A stretch of 64,000 nucleotides of DNA from assembly GCF_900002405.1 (NCBI RefSeq), contig NZ_LK995535.1, positions 11,056 through 75,055 on the forward strand. The letters are read 5' to 3'. This document shows, one piece after another, positions 1 through 9,241 of this stretch (position 1 is the stretch's first letter; every line of letters begins with the position of its first letter). This DNA is from Actinomyces succiniciruminis. GTDB lineage: Bacteria; Actinomycetota; Actinomycetes; Actinomycetales; Actinomycetaceae. Below the pieces are notes generated by a model, which saw only the letters and a list, made by a program, of their open reading frames with translations, was not told where the DNA came from and ran no database searches. Both the position numbers and the translations under genes were made by a program.

Positions 1-751
1 AGGCATCCCCGTCCCCAACCCGCCAGTCACCGACGAGGTGCACTCCCAGATCTTCATCGACGGGATGTGGTTGACCCACAAGTGGGTCCTCCTGGTAGCC
101 CGCAGTCCCACCCACTTAATCGCCTCGCGCTGTGGGCCGCGTCCGAGAGCGCGGCGGCCTACCAGACGCTGCTGGCTCCTATCGCCCCGCCCGACCTGGT
201 CGCCACCGACGTAAAAGCGCTACGCAGCCAGTGTCCCGACACTCCCATCCAGCGGTGCCTGATCCACGTACACCGCGGGCACCGTCCGAGACCTGACACT
301 GCACCCCAAGACCATCCCCGGCAAGGCCCTACTACGCCACTCTCACAAGCTGCTGACCATCTCCACTGTCGAGGAGGCCACCGGGTGGCTGGTAAATCTG
401 AACGACTACGGCACCCAGTACAAGGACTGGCTGAAGGGAGCGCACCACCAACCCCGTCGAGTCCGTCAATGCTCAAGTCTGCGACCGGCTGCGCCACCAC
501 CGCGGCGCCACCCCCGACCACCAGGCCGCCATCGCCGAGTGGACGCTGTACACCTACACCGACAATCCCGCACCCGCCCGCAGCATCCTGGCCGACTGGC
601 ACGCCCAAGGCAGACCCAAGCGCACCCGCACACCCAAACCCAAAACCACCCTCACCAGCGCCAGTCCGCACCCCGCCGGATGGGGGCACCACCCCCCACC
701 CCCGAAGAAGGCCTCTGGGCCCGCAAAGGCTGGGCCGGACGAACCCACTAG
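1..751 (+). pseudogene. Degenerate IS256/IS1249-like transposase, 5' cut by window edge
   Basis: The transposase can only be read by jumping frames. An early stretch reads as a DDE-type segment ('EVHSQIFIDGMWL'), followed by 'PTHLIA', 'ESAAAYQTLLAPIAPPDLV' and 'TPIQRCLIHVHRG'. A middle stretch reads 'NLNDYGTQYKDWLKG' and 'TTNPVESVNAQVCDRLRHH', and the C-terminus reads 'EEGLWARKGWAGRTH' with a stop at 749-751. These phrases match the IS1249-type branch of the IS256 group. At least three frame changes make it non-functional. The upstream half and left end lie outside the window. The family call rests on recalled motifs, not a search. Confidence 0.75.
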
Positions 752-810
752 AAAACCACGACACGCCGGCCTAAAGCACCACGTCCGCGCCGATAACCCA
801 ATCTCAACGA

Positions 811-839
811 AAAACGGTCACCACCCTGAGGTGGTGACC
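811..839 (-). terminator. Rho-independent terminator of tRNA-Pro
   Basis: On the minus strand a perfect 10-bp stem (GGTCACCACC / GGTGGTGACC) with a 4-base loop is followed directly by GTTTTT. It begins 10 bases after the 3' end of the tRNA-Pro gene, as expected for its transcription terminator. Confidence 0.85.
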
Positions 840-848
840 ACGTCCTGG

Positions 849-922
<74 letters not shown>

Positions 923-1041
923 TCCGCTCGCGGCTGTTGCCTCGCGCGAACAGGGATGACAATAGCCCATCCTGGCGCCGGCGTCGAAATCCGTGGCTGG
1001 TGACGCCGCTCACCGTTCCCGTGGGACCCCGGCGACAACTT

Positions 1042-1108
1042 CGACCGATCTCGGCACGTAACGTCTACCGACCTCGGCGGTTATATCTACCGACCTCGGC
1101 GGGTTGGC
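1042..1108. repeat. Array D1: three near-palindromic 12-bp sites at 22-23 bp spacing
   Basis: Three copies of an ACCGAnnTCGGY-like site start at 1044, 1067 and 1089, with a conserved spacer (GGTTATATCT between copies 2 and 3). The outer halves ACCGA/TCGG are inverted, so each site resembles a protein-binding operator. The array fills the gap just 3' of the moeZ stop codon and lies 120 bp upstream of tRNA-Pro. The same motif recurs three times at 32199-32263. Function is unknown. Confidence 0.8.
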
Positions 1109-1111
1109 GAG

Positions 1112-2311
1112 TTAGGCGGAGGCGGCCCAGGCCTTGATGCCGCCCTCCAGGTTGGTCATGGGGCCGGCGTATCCGGCATCTTCCAGGGCCGCAATGGCGC
1201 GGGCGGAGCGCACGCCACCGGCGCAGTAGACAATCAGCTCGCGGCTCGGATCGAGCTCACCACGGCGCTCGACCACCTGGGCGAGCGGGATGTGCACGGA
1301 GCCATCGATCGTCTCGAGCTCGACCTCGTGCGGCTCGCGCACGTCCAGAAGCGTGAAGGCCCGCCCGGGCAGCTCGCCCGCGGCAATGCGCGCGCGCAGC
1401 CCGTCGGCGGTGATCGTGTTCATATCGCTCTCCTCTGCAAGAGTCATCCTCCCCTGCGGCCGGGCGCCGCAGAAGGCCTCATAGTCCACCAGCCCGGTGA
1501 TGGTTGGCTGGGTGCCGCACAGCGGGCAGTCGGGGTTCTTCCTTATCGGCAGTTCCGCACCGCGCCCGTCCCAGGCGTTGATCAACAACATGCGGCCCAC
1601 CAGGGGACGCGCTCCCCCGATCACTAGCTTCAACGCCTCCGCGGCCTGCATGGCTCCGACGATTCCGGGCAGCACGCCCAGTACCCCGGCCTCGGCGCAG
1701 GACGGTACCGCGCCCGGGTCGGGCGGTGCCGGGTGCACGCAGCGGTAGCAGGGACCGCGTTCGGCGTCGAAAACGGTCACCTGGCCGTCGAAGCGCAGCA
1801 CCGCCCCGTGCACGAGCGGGATTCCGAGCAGCACGCAGGCGTCTCCCAGCAGGTAGCGGGTGGGGAAGTTGTCGGTGCCGTCGATCACCACGTCCCAGCC
1901 GCGCAACAGCTCCATGGCGTTGGCGCTGGTCAGGGCCTCCCGGTGAGTGACCACCTCTACGTCCGGGTTCAGGGCGGCCACGGCCTCCCGGGCGGAGTCG
2001 ACCTTGGGCCGCCCCGCGGCGGCAGTGGTGTGCAGCACCTGGCGTTGCAGATTGGAGACGGCGACATCGTCGTCGTCGATGATGCCGAGCGTGCCCACGC
2101 CGGCCGCAGCCAGGTACAGGACGGCGGGCGAGCCCAGGGCGCCGGCGCCCACCACCAGGATGCGGGAGGCGCGGATGCGCTGCTGACCGCGCCCGCCCAC
2201 CTCCGGCACGAGTGCATTGCGCGAGTAGCGCTGCTGCTCGGCGGTGGTGAGCGGGCGCAGGCGGGCGTCGTCGATCAGCGAGGGGTAGGTCTCCCCCGCT
2301 CCCGGCGTCAT
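1112..2311 (-). CDS. moeZ: MoeZ-like adenylyltransferase/sulfurtransferase
   Basis: This 399-aa protein fuses an E1-like ThiF/MoeB domain (about residues 20-265; nucleotide loop VVGAGALGS) with a C-terminal rhodanese domain (about 295-399). Two CxxC pairs (CYRC and CPLC) should bind structural zinc. The rhodanese active-site Cys is in IVYCAGGVRS near residue 363. In actinobacteria, MoeZ adenylates and thiocarboxylates small sulfur carriers such as MoaD-like and CysO-type proteins, supplying sulfur for molybdopterin, cysteine or thiamin. No carrier gene lies beside it, so the partner cannot be told. It follows pgi by 22 bases on the same strand and may be cotranscribed with it. Confidence 0.9.
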   Translation of the reverse strand: MTPGAGETYPSLIDDARLRPLTTAEQQRYSRNALVPEVGGRGQQRIRASRILVVGAGALGSPAVLYLAAAGVGTLGIIDDDDVAVSNLQRQVLHTTAAAGRPKVDSAREAVAALNPDVEVVTHREALTSANAMELLRGWDVVIDGTDNFPTRYLLGDACVLLGIPLVHGAVLRFDGQVTVFDAERGPCYRCVHPAPPDPGAVPSCAEAGVLGVLPGIVGAMQAAEALKLVIGGARPLVGRMLLINAWDGRGAELPIRKNPDCPLCGTQPTITGLVDYEAFCGARPQGRMTLAEESDMNTITADGLRARIAAGELPGRAFTLLDVREPHEVELETIDGSVHIPLAQVVERRGELDPSRELIVYCAGGVRSARAIAALEDAGYAGPMTNLEGGIKAWAASA

Positions 2312-2333
2312 GTCTGTACCGAGTCGTCCGCGG

Positions 2334-3998
2334 TCAGTGCCGCAGGCCGCGGTAGCGGTCGATCAGCTGCCGGGTGGAGGCGTCCTGGCCGGCGTAGGCG
2401 GCCTCGTCTCCGCGCACCGCGGGGGCGATCTCCAGAGCCAGCTTCTTGCCGAGCTCCACGCCCCACTGGTCGAAGGAGTCGATGCCCCACACGATGCCCT
2501 CGGTGAAGGTGATGTGCTCGTACAGGGCGATCAGCTGCCCGACCACGGCGGGGGTGAGGGCCGGGGCGAGGATCGACGTCGTCGGCCGGTTTCCGCTGAA
2601 CACGCGGGCCGGGACGATCGCCTCAGGGGTGCCCTCCGCGCGCACCTCATCGGCGGTCTTGCCGAAGGCGAGGGCGGCGGTCTGGGCCAGGAAGTTGGAC
2701 AGCAGCAGCTCATGCACGTCCGCTTCGCCGTCCTTGACCGGGTGGGCCGGGTTGGCGACGGTGATGAAGTCGGCGGGGATCAGCCGGGTGCCCTGGTGCA
2801 GCAGCTGGAAGAAGGCGTGCTGGCCGTTGGTGCCGGGCTCGCCCCAGAAGATCTCCCCGGTGTCGGCCACCACGGGGCTGCCGTCCCAGCGCACGGACTT
2901 GCCGTTGGACTCCATGGTCAGCTGCTGGAGGTAGGCCGGGAAGCGGTGCAGGTACTGGGCGTAGGGCAGCACCGCGTGGGAGGCGGCCTGGAAGAAGTTC
3001 ACGTACCAGACGTTGAGCAGGCCCATGAGCATGGGCACGTTCTCCGCCGGCGCCTTGGTGGCGAAGTGCTCGTCGACGGCGTGGAAACCGGACAGGAAGT
3101 CCGCGAAGTTCTCCGGGCCGACGGTCACGGCCAGCACGGTGCCGACGGCGGAGTCCACCGAGTAGCGCCCGCCCACCCAGTTCCAGAAGCCGAAGGCGTT
3201 GGCAGGGTCGATGCCGAAGGCCTCCACCTTGTCCAGGGCGGTGGACACGGCCACGAAGTGCTTGGCGACGGCGCCGTCGGTGCTGATGCCGCGCGCGGCC
3301 AGCGCCTCCAGCAGCCAGGTGCGGGCCATGCGGGCGTTGGTGAGGGTCTCCAGGGTGGTGAAGGTCTTGGAGGCGATGATGAACAGGGTGGTCTCCGGGT
3401 CCAGGTCGGAGACCTTCTCGGCGCAGTCGTTGGGGTCGATGTTGGAGATGAAGCGGGCCTCGAGGCCCTCCTGGACGTAGGGGCGCAGGGCCTCATAGAC
3501 CATGACCGGGCCGAGGTCGCTGCCGCCGATACCGATGTTGACGACCGTCTTGATGGGCTTGCCGGTCACGCCGGTCCACTCCCCCGAGCGCACGCGGCGG
3601 GCGAAGGCGTAGATCTTCTCCAGGACCTCGTGCACGTCGGCTACGACGTCCTGCCCGTCCACGGTGAGGGTGTCGGTGGCGGGGCGGCGCAGGGCGGTGT
3701 GCAGGACGGCGCGGTCCTCGGTGATGTTGATGTGCTCGCCCGCGAACATGGCGTCACGGCGGCCGGGCACGTCCACGGCCTCGGCGAGTTCCACCAGGGC
3801 GTCGCGGACCTCATCGGTCAGGAAGTTCTTGGACAGGTCGACGAACAGGTCGCCCACCTCGTAGGAGTAGCGCTCGGCACGCTGCGGGTCCTGGGCGAAC
3901 CAGGCGCGCAGGTCGGGCTCCATGGACTGGTGCAGCTCGGTAAGCCGCTTCCAGGCGGCCGTGGCGGTGGGGTCAACCGGTGTGCGTGTTGTCGACAT
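2334..3998 (-). CDS. pgi: Glucose-6-phosphate isomerase
   Basis: The 554-aa protein has the normal length of the large bacterial/eukaryotic PGI type. Recognisable parts are [15 protein letters not shown] (phosphate-binding signature), [24 protein letters not shown] and the C-terminal signature block [14 protein letters not shown]. It interconverts glucose-6-phosphate and fructose-6-phosphate in the cytoplasm. A TAGACT box ends exactly six bases before the ATG, suggesting a leaderless transcript. It is divergent from tag, with only 34 bases between the start codons. moeZ follows downstream. Confidence 0.97.
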   Translation of the reverse strand: MSTTRTPVDPTATAAWKRLTELHQSMEPDLRAWFAQDPQRAERYSYEVGDLFVDLSKNFLTDEVRDALVELAEAVDVPGRRDAMFAGEHINITEDRAVLHTALRRPATDTLTVDGQDVVADVHEVLEKIYAFARRVRSGEWTGVTGKPIKTVVNIGIGGSDLGPVMVYEALRPYVQEGLEARFISNIDPNDCAEKVSDLDPETTLFIIASKTFTTLETLTNARMARTWLLEALAARGISTDGAVAKHFVAVSTALDKVEAFGIDPANAFGFWNWVGGRYSVDSAVGTVLAVTVGPENFADFLSGFHAVDEHFATKAPAENVPMLMGLLNVWYVNFFQAASHAVLPYAQYLHRFPAYLQQLTMESNGKSVRWDGSPVVADTGEIFWGEPGTNGQHAFFQLLHQGTRLIPADFITVANPAHPVKDGEADVHELLLSNFLAQTAALAFGKTADEVRAEGTPEAIVPARVFSGNRPTTSILAPALTPAVVGQLIALYEHITFTEGIVWGIDSFDQWGVELGKKLALEIAPAVRGDEAAYAGQDASTRQLIDRYRGLRH

Positions 3999-4004
3999 GG
4001 AAGC

Positions 4005-4010
4005 AGTCTA
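4005..4010 (-). promoter_or_regulatory. -10 box of pgi (leaderless)
   Basis: TAGACT on the minus strand, six bases (GCTTCC) before the pgi ATG, so the predicted transcription start coincides with the start codon. No Shine-Dalgarno sequence would then be transcribed. Confidence 0.7.
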
Positions 4011-4020
4011 GGCCGTCCGC

Positions 4021-4026
4021 TACGGT
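4021..4026 (+). promoter_or_regulatory. -10 box of tag (leaderless)
   Basis: TACGGT followed by six bases (TACCGC) and the tag ATG. The pgi and tag promoters overlap back to back in a 34-base gap. Confidence 0.65.
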
Positions 4027-4032
4027 TACCGC

Positions 4033-4635
4033 ATGGAAGACCTGGTGATCGGCGAGGACGGGCTGGCGCGGCCGGTGTGGGCCGCCGCCGACCCGCTGCT
4101 GCGCGACTACTACGACACCGAGTGGGGCATGCCCGTGCGCGATGAGCGCGGCGTGTTCGAGCGCCTCAGCCTGGAGGCCTTCCAGTCCGGCCTGTCCTGG
4201 CGCACCATCCTGGTCAAGCGGCCCGCCTTCCGGGAGGCCTTCGCCGACTTCCAGCCGGAGGCGGTGGCCGACTTCGGGGACGACGACGTGGCCCGCCTGC
4301 TGGCCGACGCCAGGATCGTGCGCAACCGGGCGAAGATCCTGGCCACCATCAACAATGCTCGCGCCACCGTGGCCCTGCGGGATGCCGACGACGTCGACGG
4401 CGGCCTGGCGGGCCTGGTCTGGTCCTACCGGCCGGCGGCCACGCCCGCCCCGCGCACCCTGGCGGAGACGCCCACGCGCTCGCCGGAGTCGGAGGCGCTG
4501 GCTCGCCGGCTCAAGCGCCTGGGCTTCCGGTTCGTCGGCCCGACGACGGCGTTCGCGCTTATGGAGGCCATCGGCATCGTGGACACCCACCTGGTGGGAT
4601 CCTGGCGCCGCGGCTCCTCCGGGGTGTGGAACTGA
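4033..4635 (+). CDS. tag: DNA-3-methyladenine glycosylase I
   Basis: The 200-aa protein aligns by eye with E. coli Tag over its whole length: DYYDTEWGMP, EAFQSGLSWRTILVKR, DARIVRNRAKILATINNAR, LVWSYRP, LKRLGFRFVGPTTAFALMEAIGIVDTH. Tag excises 3-methyladenine from alkylated DNA to start base excision repair. The zinc-binding residues of E. coli Tag are only partly kept. The first Cys is replaced by Pro (ARPVW for the RCGW region), the first His by Tyr (DYYDTEWG), and the last Cys by Ser (HLVGS); only one His remains. The divergent promoter suggests expression independent of pgi. Confidence 0.92.
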   Translation: MEDLVIGEDGLARPVWAAADPLLRDYYDTEWGMPVRDERGVFERLSLEAFQSGLSWRTILVKRPAFREAFADFQPEAVADFGDDDVARLLADARIVRNRAKILATINNARATVALRDADDVDGGLAGLVWSYRPAATPAPRTLAETPTRSPESEALARRLKRLGFRFVGPTTAFALMEAIGIVDTHLVGSWRRGSSGVWN

Positions 4636-4694
4636 GGAGCGCCTCACGAAGTCGGTGATCCGCTGCCTCGCCGTGGCTCGCTCCGCGCTCTTGC

Positions 4695-4815
4695 TGTCAA
4701 AATCGATGACAAACGAAATCCGCAGCGCTCCAGGCGCTTCACAAAACGTTGGAACCATGCGGGTACCGAGTGGCGTAGAAGAGCGCTTCCCCGGCGTTTG
4801 TCATCGATCTTGACA
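4695..4815. repeat. 21-bp inverted repeat with 79-bp spacer, holding two TGTCA-N7-TGACA sites
   Basis: Arms at 4695-4715 and 4795-4815 match at 20 of 21 positions in inverted orientation. Each arm also contains a 17-bp palindrome, TGTCA-N7-TGACA (4695-4711 and 4799-4815). The repeat occupies the 229-bp gap between the convergent ends of tag and the HEAT-repeat gene. It could be a MITE remnant, a long hairpin RNA or paired operators. No regulator is adjacent. Confidence 0.75.
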
Positions 4816-4864
4816 CCGCCGGTACGTTGGCATGCCGAGCCGCCCCGGCAACACCGCTCCGGGG

Positions 4865-5563
4865 TCAGCCTGGGTTGCCGAGGAGCTTGGACAGGCGCTT
4901 CTTGCGGCGGTTCTGGATGACGATCCAGGCCACGTCGGGGTCGCCGACGTCGAGCGCCGCGAATACGGGGAGCCCCGCGCCGGGGTCGGCCGCAACGGCC
5001 ACGCTCCAGCAGTAGCCGAGGGACTTGCGCAGCGTCCGCGCCGCCGGGACCTTGCGGTCCTGCGGCGGCAGTGCAATGAGGTGATCGGTGGTGCGCCGGC
5101 ACACGTCGATGGCGAGCCGAGCGGCCTCGGCGGTACACAGCAGCCGCGGCTCGCAGATCGTCACCGCGGCGGCGCGCTGTACCAACGGGTCTTCGTCATC
5201 CGCCCATGCCAGGACGAGGGAGAACAATGTTTGCGGGTCGGAATCACCCAGTAGTTGCAGGCCGATGGTGACGGCCTCGCGCACACGCCAGCGCTCGTCG
5301 GTAGCCAGTTCCCGCGCCCGTCGCTCAATGGCCGCATCGGCCGCCCGATACCCCAGCGCGGCGGCCGCACAGGCAGTGGTGTACTCACCGCCGTCGGCCA
5401 GCAGCTCCTCGATCGTGTCTGGATCGGCGGCCCGCGCGACCACCGCGATCAGCTCGATGTTCGCGCGGGGGCCGGGAAGCCCCGAGCGCTGGTTCAGATA
5501 CGCGGGCCAGTCCTTGACCTCCAGCTCCTTGAGCTCAGTCAGCCACCGCGATGTGTCGACCAT
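4865..5563 (-). CDS. HEAT-repeat-like helical protein of unknown function
   Basis: The 232-aa protein is made of paired short helices, with alanine-rich stretches such as ACAAAALGYRAADAAIERRARELA, RVREAVTIGLQLLGD and PLVQRAAAVTICEP. This is typical of HEAT or PBS-lyase-type repeats that scaffold protein contacts. There is no signal peptide and no membrane segment, and the C-terminus is basic (NRRKKRLSKLL). It begins with ATG preceded by TACGAT-N6. It stands alone on the minus strand, 105 bp downstream of the MFS gene. Function cannot be inferred. Confidence 0.75.
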   Translation of the reverse strand: MVDTSRWLTELKELEVKDWPAYLNQRSGLPGPRANIELIAVVARAADPDTIEELLADGGEYTTACAAAALGYRAADAAIERRARELATDERWRVREAVTIGLQLLGDSDPQTLFSLVLAWADDEDPLVQRAAAVTICEPRLLCTAEAARLAIDVCRRTTDHLIALPPQDRKVPAARTLRKSLGYCWSVAVAADPGAGLPVFAALDVGDPDVAWIVIQNRRKKRLSKLLGNPG

Positions 5564-5569
5564 GCCGCG

Positions 5570-5575
5570 ATCGTA
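5570..5575 (-). promoter_or_regulatory. -10 box of the HEAT-repeat gene (leaderless)
   Basis: TACGAT, six bases before the ATG at 5563. Confidence 0.6.
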
Positions 5576-5668
5576 CGGTGCGGGGAAGAGCGATACAACC
5601 GGGCGACGTAAGTCATTGCAACGCTAAGGCCGCGTCGTACAGGCAGGCGCGCCGCCCGGACAGAGACC

Positions 5669-6886
5669 TCACCACTCGGAGGCGCGCGCCAGCTGCCTTG
5701 CGGGCGTAACCGCTACAACCACAGCGGTTGCCGCCACCCCGAGGCCGAGGGCAACCAACACGCACAGGCGCAGGCCGCCGAGTTCGAGCAGCACCCCGGC
5801 GGTGACCGGCACGGCCGCCGAGATCGCGGCGATGACCAGCCCCACCAGCGCCAGGGCGCGTCCCTGTCCGGCTTTCGGCACCACGTGTTGGATGTAACCG
5901 AAGGTGCAGCCGCTCGTGGTCGCGGTGGGCAACCCGACGAGTGCCAGCGTCACCGCCTGGACGGCGGGCCCCGGTTGGACGAGCACGGGAACCACCACGA
6001 GCGTGCACAGCAGCGATCCCACGGCGATGATCCTGCCGGCCCGCACGCGTTGGATTAGCCACGACGCGGGCAGCGCACCGACGAGCAAGCCCACCGCCAT
6101 GAACGTGTTCAGCAATCCCACTGCGGCGGTGGAGGCACCGGCCACGCGCAGGGCCATCTGCATTCCGTCTATCAGGAGCAGGACCTCCAGGTTCAACAGC
6201 ATGGCCGAAGATGCCAGGGCCAGTACGGCTGGTCGGGTGAGTATGCGCAGCAGGCACCGCCAAGTCACCCCGGCTTCCGGGATTGGTGGAGCAGTGCTCT
6301 CGCCGTCGTCGACAAGCGGGTGCAGGTCCGCCCGCACGCGACTGATGCCGACGGCCTGACCGAGCGCACCGAACACCGAGGCCACGAATGGCACCCAGGA
6401 CCCCACCGCCAGGAATAGCCCGGAAATCGGCTGCCCGATTATGTTGACGACACCGTCACGTCCCCGGTTCACGGCCAGCGCGCCGGGCAGCCGCTCGCCG
6501 GAGACGATGCTGGGCAGCGCTGCGTCCGACGCCGTGCCGAACACACCGGTGATGAGCCCCGCGGCTCCGGCGCACACGGCGAGGAGGCCGAGCGAAAGCT
6601 TGCCGGTCGCGCACATGAGGGCGACCGCGGTGTAGAGCACGGCCCGCAGCATCCCGGAGGCAATGACGGCCCAGCGCCGATCCACGCGATCCATTGCCAT
6701 GCCACCGGGGATGGAGATCGCCGCGGCCGCCATTCCGGCGACCGTCGAGACCAGGCCCGCCTGCGCCGTCGATCCGGTAACGTCCAGCGCGACCATTGTC
6801 AGTGCGAAGGTACCGACCACCGAGCCCAGCTGCCAGGAGGTGTCGGCGCACAACCACGCCACGTAATCGGTGCGCTGTGACTCCAC
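5669..6886 (-). CDS. MFS transporter, probable drug or metabolite exporter
   Basis: The 405-aa protein has about 12 hydrophobic segments. It carries the MFS loop 2-3 motif as GGMAMDRVDRRWAV and an N-terminal half resembling the MFS_3/macrolide-efflux group (SWQLGSVVGTFALTMVALDVTGSTAQAGLV). The central loop (RVRADLHPLVDDGESTAPPIPEAG) separates the two six-helix halves. The GTG start is supported by TAGGCT six bases upstream and the absence of a clear Shine-Dalgarno site. It lies 50 bp downstream of cmk-der on the same strand but seems to have its own promoter. The substrate is not predictable. Confidence 0.85.
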   Translation of the reverse strand: MESQRTDYVAWLCADTSWQLGSVVGTFALTMVALDVTGSTAQAGLVSTVAGMAAAAISIPGGMAMDRVDRRWAVIASGMLRAVLYTAVALMCATGKLSLGLLAVCAGAAGLITGVFGTASDAALPSIVSGERLPGALAVNRGRDGVVNIIGQPISGLFLAVGSWVPFVASVFGALGQAVGISRVRADLHPLVDDGESTAPPIPEAGVTWRCLLRILTRPAVLALASSAMLLNLEVLLLIDGMQMALRVAGASTAAVGLLNTFMAVGLLVGALPASWLIQRVRAGRIIAVGSLLCTLVVVPVLVQPGPAVQAVTLALVGLPTATTSGCTFGYIQHVVPKAGQGRALALVGLVIAAISAAVPVTAGVLLELGGLRLCVLVALGLGVAATAVVVAVTPARQLARASEW

Positions 6887-6892
6887 CGTCTC

Positions 6893-6898
6893 AGCCTA
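6893..6898 (-). promoter_or_regulatory. -10 box of the first MFS gene (leaderless)
   Basis: TAGGCT, six bases before the GTG start at 6886. Confidence 0.65.
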
Positions 6899-6936
6899 CG
6901 AGTCCTATGGCCGGTTTCGGGCCAAAACCGCCACCC

Positions 6937-9096
6937 TCAGCGCCGCTGGCGGCGCTCGCGCACGCGCACACCGATCTGGATGGGGGTGCCGGCGAAGCCG
7001 AACTCCTCACGCAGCCGGTTCTCGATGAAGCGCCGGTAACCGGCGTCCAGGAATCCGGTCGTGAAGATGACGATGCGTGGCGGGGCGGTCTGCACCTGGG
7101 TGGCAAACAGGATGCGGGGCTGCTTGCCGCCCCGCACCGGGTGCGGGCTGGCCGCCTGTAGCTCCCCCAGGAAGGCATTGAGCCGCCCCGTGGGCACGCG
7201 CGTGTTCCAGCCGGCCAGGGCCGTGTCCAGGGCGCGCGCCAGCCGGTTGGTGTGCCAGCCGGTGCGGGCGGAGAGGTTGATGCGCGGCGCCCAGTCCACA
7301 TGGGCGAGCTCGTGCTCCGCCTCCCACTCCAGCTGCTTGCGGCGGTCCTCGTCAACCAGGTCCCACTTGTTGTTGACGATTACCAGGGCGCGTCCGGCGT
7401 CGACCACCTGCTGGATCACGCGGATGTCCTGCTCGGTGATGGCCTCTGAGGCGTCCAGCAGGACCACCGCCACCTCGGCCTTCTCCACCGCCCCCTGAGT
7501 GCGCAGCACCGCGTAGTAGTCGGCACCGCGCGCCTGCCGGATGCGGCGGCGGATGCCGGCGGTGTCCACCAGCAGCCACTGGCGGCCGTCGAACTCGACG
7601 ACCTCGTCCACCGGGTCGCGGGTGGTGCCGGCCAGTTCGTTGACCACCACCCGCTCGTTGCCGGCGAGCTGGTTCAGCAGTGAGGACTTGCCGACGTTGG
7701 GGCGCCCCACCAGGGCGATGCGGTGCAGGTCGTCGCTGCGCTCCGGCCCGGCCACGGCGGACACCTCCGGCAGGATGGCGACGGCGGCGTCGAGCAGCTC
7801 GCCGCTGCCGCGGCCGTGCAGGGCGGAGACGGCGTAGGGCTCGCCCAGGCCCAGGGCCCACAGCGCGGCGGCGTCGCCCTCCTGCACGGGCGAGTCGACC
7901 TTGTTGGCAGCCAGCACCACCGGCTTGCCGGAGCGGCGCAGCATCTTGACGATCCGGTCGTCGGCCTCGGTGACCCCCACGCGGGCGTCCACCACGAGCA
8001 GCACGGCGTCGGCCAAGTCCACGGCGGCCTCGGCCTGCGCGGCGACGGCGGCGTCCAGGCCGGCCACGTCAACCTCCCAGCCGCCGGTGTCGACGATGGT
8101 GAAGCGCTTGCCGGCCCATTCGGCCGGGTAGGAGACGCGGTCGCGGGTCACGCCCGGCACGTCCTGCACCACGGCCTCCCGGCGGCCCAGGACCCGGTTG
8201 ACGAGGGTGGATTTGCCCACGTTCGGTCGGCCGACGACGGCCAGCACCGGCAATCCTGCCTCCAGCCCCGCCTGGGCGCTGGGGATCTCCTCCCCCGCGA
8301 GCACCGCCTGGTCGTCGGCGTCGAGCACGTAGTCGTCCAGGCCTGCGCGCAGCGCGTCGGCGCGGGCGTCCTCCAAGCGCTCGCGCTCGGCGGCCTCGGT
8401 GCGCGCCTGCTCGACCAGCTCGGTGACGCGGGCGATGGTCTCCTCCAGCGTCAGATCGGAGGTATCCACCGCGGTGACGCCCTCGGGAACGGTGAGGAAC
8501 TGGGAGACGGTGGCGTCGTCGCGGTCGCGGCGCACCACCTGGTCGCGCAGGGCGGCCGCATCCACGGCCTTGCCGGCGGCATCCAGGTCGGCGGCGCGGC
8601 GGGCGAGCCGGGCCTGCTCGCTGGCGGTCAGCAGCAGGCGCACGTCGGCGTCGGGGGCGACCACCGTGGTGATGTCGCGCCCCTCGGCGATGATGCCGGC
8701 GCCGCGGGAGAAGGAGCCGGCCAGGCCGGTCGCCTCGGCACGGATGATCTCCCGCTGGAGCCGGGCCAATTCGGCGCGCACGTCCAGATTGGTGGCAACC
8801 TTGGAGACCACGGTGGAGATGTGCGGGTCGCGGATGGCCTCGGCGAGGTCCACCCCGTCGCAGGTGACGCCGGGCGCCTCGGGGTCCATACCCATCACCA
8901 GCGGCATGGCCTGCACGGCGTGGGTGACGGCAGCGGCGTCGTCCAGGTCGATGCCGGTGCGCTCGCACCACCAGGCGGCCGCCCGGTACATGGCGCCGGT
9001 GTCCAGGTAGGCCAGCCCCAGCGCGGCCGCAACCCGCTTGGACACCGTGGACTTGCCGGACCCGGACGGCCCGTCAATGGCGACGACGATTCCCAT
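6937..9096 (-). CDS. cmk-der: Bifunctional cytidylate kinase / ribosome-assembly GTPase Der
   Basis: The 719-aa fusion has an N-terminal (d)CMP kinase (residues 1-225; P-loop [20 protein letters not shown]). It is followed by EngA/Der with two GTPase domains, their G1 loops GRPNVGKST at about 289-297 and GRPNVGKSS at about 464-472, and a C-terminal KH-like domain. CMP kinase feeds pyrimidine nucleotide synthesis, and Der matures the 50S subunit. The start is set at 9096 because GGAGGAG lies five bases upstream; an in-frame TTG four codons earlier falls inside that Shine-Dalgarno site. The fusion is known in Actinomyces and Bifidobacterium relatives. It is the last gene after tyrA, across a 145-bp gap. 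Confidence 0.95.
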   Translation of the reverse strand: MGIVVAIDGPSGSGKSTVSKRVAAALGLAYLDTGAMYRAAAWWCERTGIDLDDAAAVTHAVQAMPLVMGMDPEAPGVTCDGVDLAEAIRDPHISTVVSKVATNLDVRAELARLQREIIRAEATGLAGSFSRGAGIIAEGRDITTVVAPDADVRLLLTASEQARLARRAADLDAAGKAVDAAALRDQVVRRDRDDATVSQFLTVPEGVTAVDTSDLTLEETIARVTELVEQARTEAAERERLEDARADALRAGLDDYVLDADDQAVLAGEEIPSAQAGLEAGLPVLAVVGRPNVGKSTLVNRVLGRREAVVQDVPGVTRDRVSYPAEWAGKRFTIVDTGGWEVDVAGLDAAVAAQAEAAVDLADAVLLVVDARVGVTEADDRIVKMLRRSGKPVVLAANKVDSPVQEGDAAALWALGLGEPYAVSALHGRGSGELLDAAVAILPEVSAVAGPERSDDLHRIALVGRPNVGKSSLLNQLAGNERVVVNELAGTTRDPVDEVVEFDGRQWLLVDTAGIRRRIRQARGADYYAVLRTQGAVEKAEVAVVLLDASEAITEQDIRVIQQVVDAGRALVIVNNKWDLVDEDRRKQLEWEAEHELAHVDWAPRINLSARTGWHTNRLARALDTALAGWNTRVPTGRLNAFLGELQAASPHPVRGGKQPRILFATQVQTAPPRIVIFTTGFLDAGYRRFIENRLREEFGFAGTPIQIGVRVRERRQRR

Positions 9097-9241
9097 GTGC
9101 TCCTCCAACTTTCAACCCCGCAGGCTCAGGCGAGCCCGGTTGGCCTCAAGGGGTAAGCGTCCCACAATGACGCGGCCGGGCGCGGATCCGCAGCAGATGA
9201 GTCCGCCCACAGCCGCGCCGGGACGGCCGCCGCGGGCCGCC

